Below are positions 9,384 through 15,011 of a DNA stretch of 15,011 bases, piece after piece. The stretch is from Planoprotostelium fungivorum (Eukaryota > Evosea > Variosea > Cavosteliida > Cavosteliaceae): the NCBI GenBank assembly GCA_003024175.1, contig MDYQ01000450.1, positions 1 through 15,011 on the forward strand, read 5' to 3'. The notes below the pieces were generated by a model. That model did no database searches, was not told where the DNA came from, and saw only the letters and a program-made list of their open reading frames with translations. A program made the translations under genes and the position numbers. How positions within the stretch are numbered: position 1 is the stretch's first letter; every line of letters begins with the position of its first letter.

Positions 9384-10612
9384 AATTGGTCAGAAGAGAC
9401 TACTGGTGGCCAAAGATGTATCATACCATCGAGTCATACGTCAAGTCCTGTGATACATGTCAGAGAGCGAAGCATTCTCGTAAGAAGCAATCAGGACTCC
9501 TGCAACCTTTAGAGGTGCCATCAGACAGATGGACGTCTGTGACGATCGATTTCATGGTCGAGTTACCAGAGTGTCAGGGGTTCAACGCTATAATGGTGGT
9601 AGTAGACAGATTCACAAAGATGTCGCATTTCATTCCGTGTAAAAACACGATCACCAGTGAAGAAGCAGCGTGTTTGTACATTGATCGAGTGTTTCGGCTA
9701 CATGGCATCCCCGAGAAGATTGTATCAGACAGAGGTACACAATTTACTGCTGAATTCTGGACGTCGTTCTGGAAGCAGATGGGTACAAAACACTCGATGT
9801 CAACGGCTTATCATCCACAATCGGACGGTCAGACAGAACGGGTCAATTCCGTGTTAAACCAATATCTACGAGTGTACTGCTCCTATTTACAAGACGATTG
9901 GGTCCCTTTACTGGCAACGGCGGAGTTCGCATACAACAACTCGGTACACACGTCAACCGGAGTTACACCGTTCTTTGCAAACCAAGGGTTACACCCAAAC
10001 ACATGAAGAGGATCTCGCAGTGTATCTGACGATCCTAATGTGTTGGCAGTCAAGTTGAAAGAGTACTCCGAATTCCTTCGCACAAACCTTGAAGAGGCTA
10101 GACAGGACATGAAGAGGTTTGCTGACCGACATCGTTCAGCAGGCCCGATCTATCAACCAGGGGACAAAGTTCTTCTATCAACGAAGAATTTTGGGACCTC
10201 ACGTCCAAAGCCAAAATGGGCGGATAAATGGATCGGTCCTTATCGCATCTTAAAGGAAGCACACCCTGGATCATCCTCTTACGTATTGAGTTTACCCCCT
10301 TCCATCAAGATATACCCGGTATTTCACACCTCACTTCTCACGCCGTACGTGGAGAACACATTGGTAGGTCGAAAGAGACCAGCTCCACCTCCTGTCGGAA
10401 TTGACGGTGAACAAGAGTACGAGGTTGAGGCGATCTTGGATGTACGAAAGCGATATGGGAAGACCCAATATCTCGTAAGCTGGAAAGGTTATGGCCCAGA
10501 GGAGAATTTGTGGTTACCTGAGGACAACCTGTCTAATAGTCCGGACCTGGTGGCAGATTTCAAGGCAAGGACCGCTCGCGTCACCACATCCAAGAGGAAG
10601 CGCAAGAACTGA
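9384..10612 (+). CDS. Integrase core, GPY/F module and chromodomain, block 9
   Basis: It repeats the integrase from the HHCC module through the DDE core (Asp codons at 9548 and 9728, Glu at 9836), with small changes such as Trp to Cys in EEAAWLY. A TGA at 10004-10006 interrupts this version where the other copy reads GGA. Beyond it the frame is open through a GPY/F module (WIGPYRIL, GPY codons 10235-10243) and a C-terminal chromodomain, YEVEAILDVRKRYGKTQYLV, then SWKGYGPEENLWLPEDNL (about 10418-10530). Its aromatic residues match the chromodomain family, which binds methylated histone tails. A basic tail rich in Lys and Arg ends the protein at 10612. Confidence 0.9.
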
Positions 10613-10622
10613 TCCGCTGGAT

Positions 10623-10633
10623 CAAGGGGACAA
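10623..10633 (+). promoter_or_regulatory. Polypurine tract (plus-strand primer site)
   Basis: A purine-rich CAAGGGGACAA lies 10-21 bases after the gag-pol stop and ends directly at the TGTTATG that begins the LTR. In LTR elements the PPT resists RNase H and primes plus-strand DNA at the LTR edge. The position is exactly as expected; the tract is short and holds two C residues. Confidence 0.7.
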
Positions 10634-10827
10634 TGTTATGACGCTACGTTGTAGAGAAGAAATATCGACGAGAAAAGGAACTGATTTAACGGTCTACAAT
10701 TGTATTGTGTAATAAAAAGGGATTGTTCGAAGCCTCCGTAAGGAGAGGTCTCGTACACACTATCCAAGTTGCCCATCTTTGCGAATCCTTTACCCTGCTA
10801 TCAAGAGTGAGATCATCCATCCATAAC
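10634..10827 (+). repeat. 3' LTR, 5' portion only
   Basis: It begins TGTTATGACG, the TG start expected of an LTR, right after the polypurine tract. About 195 bases align with the reverse complement of 11405-11603: the first 100 bases are nearly the same (shared GATTTAACGGTCTACAATTG), the rest is more diverged but ends in the shared TCAAGAGTGAGAT block. An AATAAA lies at 10711-10716. The LTR is cut at about 10827, where the sequence passes into an inverted gag fragment, so its R/U5 part and CA end are missing. Host DNA does not follow directly. Confidence 0.82.
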
Positions 10828-11186
10828 ACCCAGGCCCACTTGTAGGCTGCCAATATGGTGGTGAAACCACCAACAGGGAAATGATCAATTGAACTACTCT
10901 TGATAATGTCCAATAGTCCACTGTGGAAAAGCCTGGCCAGAATGGGCTGTGTTGCCAGCACTGGAGACACCTCCATGGCCTTCTGCTCCAACTCGTTCCT
11001 CCATGCAAGTACTGGTTGACCAACGGACTGTCGGGCAGAATTCAACTTCTGGATGGCCTTCTCCATAGCATTGACATTGTTGTAGAAGAGATGCCACACT
11101 CCTGCCAGGAACTCATCCCATGACTTGATTGGCAGTGTGGAGGTGAAACTCATCATGTAGTTTTGTAGAGCATGACTCAATTTCAT
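10828..11186 (-). pseudogene. Inverted gag fragment of a related element
   Basis: Read on the minus strand, this matches the middle of the capsid-like domain of the main element, from HALQNY through KSWDEFLAGVWHLFYNNVNA to AAYKWAW. It keeps an open frame of about 115 residues with about eight amino-acid changes and one in-frame extra codon (NNV where the main copy has DV). Start and end of gag are missing: upstream it joins LTR/leader sequence near 11186 and downstream it joins the forward LTR piece at 10827. Many nucleotide differences are silent, and many are CG to TG or CG to CA. It is a truncated non-functional piece of another subfamily member. Confidence 0.88.
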
Positions 11187-11603
11187 GGATGATTCTGACA
11201 CAACCTGCTTTCTCTCTACCCAAAATGATGGATAAGATAATATGATGCCAATGATGTGTCAACAAGAAAGGTGTTATCTGCTGCTGACCCCTTCTCTTTC
11301 AAGACAATCCTCTTTCTCCCTTTTCCCCTTTCTTCCTCTTCCCATTTCTTCCTTATGTGGAAGATGTATGATATGATTGATATCAAGGAGATGGGTTCAA
11401 AGAATGTTATATATGGATTATCTCACTCTTGACGTTGGGGTAAGGGATGATAGAGGATGCACTGCTAGGATGATATATGTATGAGACCTCTTCTTGGGAA
11501 TGGGCTTCAAACAATCCCTCTTTATTACACAATACAATTGTAGACCGTTAAATCAATTCCTTTTGTCGTCGATATTCCTTCTCCACAACGTAGTGTCATA
11601 ACA
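11187..11603 (-). repeat. Inverted LTR and leader-like sequence of the second element
   Basis: On the minus strand the LTR begins at 11603 with TGTTATGACA and aligns with the forward LTR start at 10634. An AATAAA (minus, 11521-11526) sits at the equivalent place. About 190 bases in is a TATATAA (minus, 11407-11413), a candidate core promoter. The remaining 11187-11404 is purine-rich in minus-strand reading (runs of GGAAGAAA and GGGGAAAAGGG) without a long ORF and could be the LTR remainder plus leader. I cannot place the LTR end. The leader joins gag far inside the coding region, so the start of gag is deleted. Confidence 0.78.
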
Positions 11604-11612
11604 AGAAGCCAG

Positions 11613-11828
11613 ATGATCAAGAGATTCCCTGATGTCTTCAGTGCAGAAGAAGAGGCTGAAGACACAAGAGCTGGTCAAAGAGAAGAGCAAGAGACAAAAC
11701 AAGTGCATCTGGATCAGAAGGAGGCTGAAGAACAGACATACAGTCCCTTGACTGTGGAGCCTGAAAAGCCCCCTCATTACAATTCTCTGGCTGCTAATAG
11801 ATTGATGTCAGTTATGTTGCATACATAG
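11613..11828 (+). CDS. Short Glu-rich ORF, possibly the end of a host gene
   Basis: This is a 71-codon frame from the ATG at 11613 to a stop at 11826-11828. It encodes a hydrophilic, Glu/Gln-rich stretch (EEEAEDTRAGQREEQETK) ending in a less charged tail. I recognise no family. Its first codon lies 10 bases from the inverted LTR boundary at 11603. If it is a real coding exon, its upstream part may have been separated by the element insertion, and the ATG need not be the true start. It converges on the minus-strand gene, with stops 100 bases apart, a spacing typical of compact genomes. It could also be a chance ORF. Confidence 0.35.
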   Translation: MIKRFPDVFSAEEEAEDTRAGQREEQETKQVHLDQKEAEEQTYSPLTVEPEKPPHYNSLAANRLMSVMLHT

Positions 11829-11928
11829 ACTGCTACTTCTGCTTGGATTGACTCTCTTGTCTACAAATTTTATGTCTGTTGCATGTTAAGTTAATCAATG
11901 TCTCATAATAATACAAATTTATGTACAT
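11829..11928. other. Short spacer between convergent reading frames
   Basis: This 100-base AT-rich stretch lies between the plus-strand stop at 11828 and the minus-strand stop at 11929. It probably holds the 3' ends of both transcripts. AT-rich motifs such as ATAATAATACAAAT are present but no perfect AATAAA is seen. Confidence 0.5.
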
Positions 11929-12602
11929 CTAATCCATTAAGAGATCACCATACAGTTCAAACCCTTGATGATATTAATAGTGGAAAGGAAGATTGGGAGG
12001 CACGCACCTGAAATGCACAAGAAAGGAGATCCTGTGCTCTCACTCTGCAATCCCATGTAATAGTTCCCTCTCTGCATTATTTTGAAATACTTGAAGTAAT
12101 CATGACTATCTAAGACTGGCCATGATTTTGATTCAAATGCACGGACAAATGGGGCCTTGAAGCCTTTGAATAAGACAGTCCAATTCATTCCATCCAAACT
12201 GCCCAATAGCTCCCAATCTTGAATGAAACTGTTTGCTGCTTGGTAGCCATGCCGTAAACTGAAATGACTGCATCTGAACCTTCGATGCTTTGCCCATCAG
12301 TACTGTATTCCATTCATTCTCAATCTCACCTTAAGGTCCAACACAAAATATTGGGGTGCTGAGCCGCCCCAATAACAAGAATAACCTCTGGATCTCCCTA
12401 TGATCTCCTCAATCTTCATGTCTGTGGAATACATGTTGTGAGATGTACTCAATCGGACCTGTCTCCATTAGCATTGATACCTACTCCTATCATCTCACTT
12501 GGCGTAACAGCTCAGGGTTGACGTAAGGTTTCTCACCCTCGCATGTCCCTATCCAATACAACAATCCATTCTTATCAAAGTCGTAGCAATGGTCGAACTT
12601 TT
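11929..12602 (-). other. C-terminal F5/8 type C (discoidin-like) domain, four introns removed
   Basis: After splicing out 12459-12498, 12288-12329 and 11964-12007, with 12682-12720 removed just upstream, the minus strand reads YDFDKNGLLYWIGT, YVNP, SAPQYFVLDLK, FSLRHGYQAANSFIQDWELL, GSLDGMNWTVL, DYFKYFKIMQ and LCISGFELYG, then ends. This order (D-x-N-G-x-x-Y-x-I-G-T, x-F-x-x-D-L, S-x-D-G-x-N-W, F-R/K-Y-F-x-I, L-C-x-S-G-F-E-x-Y-G) is familiar from discoidin/F5/8C-like beta-sandwich domains of large protist and animal proteins, including some ubiquitin ligases. The final GFELYG appears only when the 44-nt intron 11964-12007 is removed, good internal evidence for the model. Confidence 0.75.
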
Positions 12603-15011
12603 TTGTCCTCTTCTTCACGCCAAGATGATTACCAACATCTGTGATCTCGCAGGGAATGATCTGACTCATGTGATTCATCTCCTATGATCGTCACATTCTG
12701 TTGTATGATTCTCCTCTCACCTCGCTCTCTATTTCGGTACCTAAGAATCCAATGTATTCGACTTCAAAATTCTTCTTCACCGAAGAGAGGAGAGCTGATA
12801 TTTTCAGTTGACGACACAGTGGAAACTCACTGATTGTGATGTACGGTGCAATATAAGCTCTTGTGAGACTCAACTGCGATGATAAATCCAGATTCGATAA
12901 GAGAGATCACCTCTTTGTAGGATGAAGAAAAGGAGTAATCTCCCGACATGTCTACGTGGCACACTGCTGTCATCCCGTTGATCTCCTTATCCAGGATATC
13001 GGCGAATTGGTCCCGAGTGTACATATCATACACCCTGACCAATTCTAAGCTGATGGGTCTCTCTATTGATCATACGTTAGATCAATTCAAATGGAGATCT
13101 CGAATGCTCACCAGATACGAAGACTACTGCTGTCTTCAGGGGTGATTCAAATCTGTTCTTCCTTAAGCATCGAACGAAAGAACACAACTCACGTGGAACC
13201 AGGATTCTTCATGATGACATGAGTGATGATGGGATGAGCATGGCTCTCCGTGTAAGCGAACGAGATGTGGACTCTCTCGTTCTTCAGAGACGAATAGACC
13301 GAAAAATCGTGTCTCATCGCATTCTTGGCTCTCAATTTCCTAGAGTATTCTCCTCCATCGTTGGATGTCATCTTGTATCTCATCACTCTCATTCCATGAT
13401 TCTCTGTCTCGGTTCATTCCGTCTATCTACCATTTCCGTCTCTTCTCACCAAGCTGATACACGATCTTATTCGCTTGTTGTCTGATCGAATAATGTTGTC
13501 CGCTTTTCGTGAGCCCCGTGTGTCTTTGGATATCCACTTCTTCCGTTAGTGTCTTCAATCTCTGTGCAATCTCCCTCCAGTATGTCTCTGTAATCATTGA
13601 GTATCTCTCACATACATGTTTTTGACTTTGCATGATTGACTGAGACACTTACGATCAAAACCGATGATGAAGCGATTGATTTCGAAGGTGACCGTCGTAT
13701 CTAATATCTGTAGCTCGAGTAGCATCTCAACACAGTCTCTTTTCATCATTTGCACTTGGTATCCTTCCCGCATAAGTCTCCTCTCGATCGTCTTCTTACC
13801 TCTTATATTTCTCAGCACCAACAGAATGACTTTGATGTTATTTGGTGTGATATTTTCGATCAATTTCTCCATGATTCCTCCTTCAACCATCTCGTCATGG
13901 TGCGACTGCTCTATCTGAGATATCATCTTGATCGCCTTTCTCTCTCAGTCATCATCACTTCACTTCATTTACCTCGAACAGTGTCTCTCCCTGCAAGTGG
14001 TGTACAATGTACCTAAATAATCCCTCTTCGATCATTTTCGCTTGATATTTCGCTAATAACACATCAGATTCACTCTCAATATACGAACTCACGGTGGAAA
14101 GCCATCAAGAGATGGATTGCTCTTATCCTCAGAGTCAACGAGTGGATGAAGACAGCCACTGGTACTGGCTCCGCTGTCTCTTCCTCCTCTTCCTTCTCTT
14201 CTTCCACGGGACTCTCTTTCTTCATCACCTGTGTCATCGTCAATCAACATCCCGTTTCGAAAACATACGGAGACGGCAGAGCTTCTGACGAGAGCAGTGT
14301 TGATCTCCTCTTCTGATGGAAAGAGGATGAGAGGCTGTTCAGGTCGTCTGTCGCCACAGAGAGTGCAGTGGATGCGATCTAATCCTACGATAGCGTGGCA
14401 TTGAGGGCAAGTCCATTCCATCATTTCTTCCTGCTCTTCCTCCGCTCTGATCTGTCGATCATCTTCTGTACATCAGCTCCTGTATGAGTCATCTCATCCA
14501 CCTTCATGGTATCCCGCTGGAGTTGTTACGCTCAGTATTACGTCCTCTTCTGTCGATACGCTCGAACTTGAATCATTCTCCCGTTCTCGATTTTCCTCTC
14601 CTTTCTCGTCTTTTTGGCTCTCTACTCTCATCAGTTTTCTCCTGTTTCGATTTCCCTCACCTTCTTCTTTTTCTTTCTTATCCCTCTCCGTCATCTCAAA
14701 AGTGACAGTCAAAAATGTCAAAATCTGTTTGACATTAATCGTACACAGACTGATGTCAATCCCACGTTAGATAGTACGCCTGCCGATACCAATTTCTCTT
14801 GATGGTCTGAAATTCTCAGCAGAAGATAGATATGATTGCTCACCTTCATCCTTGAATGATTCGATAAAATCCATGGTCTTCAATTGAATCGTCTCATTTC
14901 CATCGTCTAATTTGTTCTTTATACAGTCGATTCCACTATGCTGTAACACGATGTCCCCTTCCATGAATCAGATTCTACATCACATTCACTGTGCTCACGA
15001 TCCATGCTCAT
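11929..15011 (-). CDS. Intron-dense gene: RanBP2-like zinc finger and F5/8C-like domain protein, 5' partial
   Basis: I built this model by following phases across GT-AG introns. Exons, 5' to 3': 15011-14999 (tentative), 14957-14844, 14806 to about 14766, about 14724-14502, 14465-14269, 14228-14093, 14052-13973, 13914-13653, 13587-13450, 13403-13193, 13152-13112, 13062-12911, 12873-12721, 12681-12499, 12458-12330, 12287-12008, 11963-11929 (TAG). Introns are 36-65 nt, many with GTGAGN or GTATGT donors and CTAAC/CTGAT-like branch sites. The phases sum to one continuous frame of roughly 770-790 codons. The order is: helical, possibly ARM-like start (QEKLVSAGVL); Lys/Glu linker; RanBP2-like zinc finger; acidic run; helical segment (NNIKVILLVLRNI); beta-rich region (FEVEYIGFLG); F5/8C-like domain to the stop. 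Such modules suggest a large scaffold or ubiquitin-pathway protein, but no catalytic domain is visible. The exon 3/4 junction and the first exon are uncertain, and the 5' end probably lies outside the window. Confidence 0.72.
12721..13403 (-). other. Central beta-rich region of the minus-strand gene
   Basis: Spliced minus-strand exons give FSVYSSLKNERVHISFAYTE, then HPIITHVIMKNPG, SPLKTAVVFVS, RVYDMYTRDQF and FEVEYIGFLG. Alternating hydrophobic strands and a THVIMKNPG / AVVFVS pairing suggest a second beta-sandwich, perhaps a diverged galactose-binding-like fold, just before the C-terminal domain. I do not recognise a named family with certainty. The intron 12874-12910 (37 nt) within it rests only on frame and splice consensus and is the weakest junction in this part. 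Confidence 0.5.
14346..14423 (-). other. RanBP2-type zinc finger in the minus-strand gene
   Basis: Minus-strand translation reads MEWTCPQC, ten residues, then CTLCGDRRPE. The pattern W-x-C-x2-C-x10-C-x2-C fits the RanBP2 (ZnF_RBZ) family, a small zinc ribbon that binds ubiquitin, single-stranded RNA or Ran depending on the member. The usual Asn inside the loop is not at its normal place (Val there). The Glu-rich residues before it become contiguous only after removal of the 36-nt intron 14466-14501, which supports that intron. Confidence 0.72.

Larger units (their letters stand above)
512..10071 (+). repeat. Eight overlapping step-back duplications at single Ns
   Basis: The pairs, measured from the sequence, are: 512-887 with 889-1264 (376 bp); 941-1524 with 1526-2109 (584); 1738-2412 with 2414-3088 (675); 3110-3434 with 3436-3760 (325); 3452-4100 with 4102-4750 (649); 4437-5147 with 5149-5859 (711); 5491-6214 with 6216-6939 (724); 8695-9382 with 9384-10071 (688). 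In every case the first copy ends at the base before N and the second starts at the base after N. Copies differ by scattered substitutions and I saw no length change. This is the pattern of overlapping contigs that were abutted with one N instead of merged, not of biological tandem repeats. Confidence 0.93.
214..10612 (+). pseudogene. Fused gag-pol polyprotein gene, fragmented
   Basis: The frame starts at the ATG at 214 (N-terminus rich in Lys, Arg and Ser) and ends at 10612. Tracking the frame through each N gives a consistent reading: removing 4,740 repeated or N bases leaves 5,659 bases, which is 1,886 codons plus one base. That surplus base matches the single frameshift near 7694-7715. 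The TAA at 4430-4432 is present in one block only (another block has TCA at 3780-3782). The TGA at 10004-10006 is also in one block only; the other copy reads GGA there. The stops are therefore variants of individual family members or read errors, not fixed features. There is no separate gag stop or programmed frameshift between gag and pol, as in Tf1-like elements. Confidence 0.85.
1..10827 (+). mobile_element. Ty3/gypsy LTR retrotransposon, chromovirus lineage
   Basis: Domain order is Gag, CCHC knuckle, protease, RT, RNase H, integrase, GPY/F module, chromodomain. In Ty3/gypsy (Metaviridae) integrase follows RNase H, unlike Ty1/copia, and a C-terminal chromodomain defines chromoviruses, where it is known to guide integration to marked chromatin. 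Gag and Pol lie in one frame after removal of the repeated blocks, so the ancestral element probably made a single polyprotein of about 1,885 residues. No envelope-like ORF follows integrase. A polypurine tract and the start of a 3' LTR lie just beyond the stop codon. The left boundary is not seen and the right LTR is truncated. As written the copy is not intact: eight N-marked step-backs, one frameshift and two stops. Close similarity between blocks suggests reads from several recent family members. Confidence 0.95.

Noticed and set aside
512-10071. Tandem domain duplication in a giant polyprotein (multiple protease and integrase domains)
   Set aside because: Every duplication starts exactly at a single N and changes frame; overlap of unmerged contigs explains it better.
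10610-10830. Envelope-like gene downstream of integrase
   Set aside because: The polypurine tract and LTR follow the chromodomain stop within about 10-20 bases, leaving no room for a further ORF.
10634-11603. DNA transposon or MITE with 195-bp terminal inverted repeats
   Set aside because: The arms are LTR sequence, the interior is gag, there is no transposase, and the flanking bases show no target-site duplication.
13219-13485. Plus-strand ORFs in the right part (13219-13485, 13664-13918, 13750-14016, 14484-14705)
   Set aside because: They run antisense to minus-strand exons that carry recognisable motifs and consistent splice phases.
1-15011. Bacterial origin or a bacterial operon
   Set aside because: Chromovirus, LTRs and many spliceosomal-type introns indicate a eukaryotic nuclear sequence; no ribosome-binding-site-led gene series is present.

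Overview
The window looks like a piece of a draft nuclear genome from a small-genome eukaryote. It holds (i) a Ty3/gypsy LTR retrotransposon of the chromovirus type, stretched and broken by assembly artefacts, (ii) a diverged inverted fragment of a related element, and (iii) host sequence dominated by one very intron-dense gene on the minus strand. Dense 36-65 nt introns with CTAAC/CTGAT-like branch sites plus a chromovirus would suit an amoebozoan such as a protostelid, or another intron-rich protist. That placement is inference, not demonstrated.

Layout. 1-213: element leader or host flank. 214-10612: a single fused Gag-Pol reading frame, in the order capsid-like Gag, Arg/Asn-rich tail, CCHC zinc knuckle, aspartic protease, reverse transcriptase, RNase H, integrase, GPY/F module, chromodomain. 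It is written in nine blocks separated by eight single N bases (888, 1525, 2413, 3435, 4101, 5148, 6215, 9383). After each N the sequence steps back 325-724 bases and repeats what was just read with a few substitutions. Removing the repeats leaves about 1,885 codons. Real or apparent lesions are a +1-type frameshift between RT and RNase H (about 7694-7715), a TAA in the zinc knuckle of one block (4430-4432) and a TGA after the integrase core in the last block (10004-10006).

10623-10827: polypurine tract and the beginning of a 3' LTR, cut off after about 195 bases. 10828-11603 (minus): a gag fragment and a second LTR in opposite orientation, from a more diverged, CpG-depleted copy. The LTR starts at 10634 and 11603 face outward and form an inverted repeat.

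11604-15011: host DNA. A short Glu-rich plus-strand reading frame (11613-11828) begins 10 bases after the LTR boundary. Converging on it is a minus-strand gene (15011 to 11929, 5' end probably outside the window) that I could follow through at least 15 short introns. It encodes a possible ARM-like helical region, a charged linker, a RanBP2-like zinc finger, an acidic stretch, a second helical region, a beta-rich region and a C-terminal F5/8-type C (discoidin-like) domain. I found no rRNA, tRNA, CRISPR array or bacterial-type operon, and no clearly new multi-gene system. The most unusual items are the mini-intron gene with its domain combination and the outward-facing LTR arrangement.
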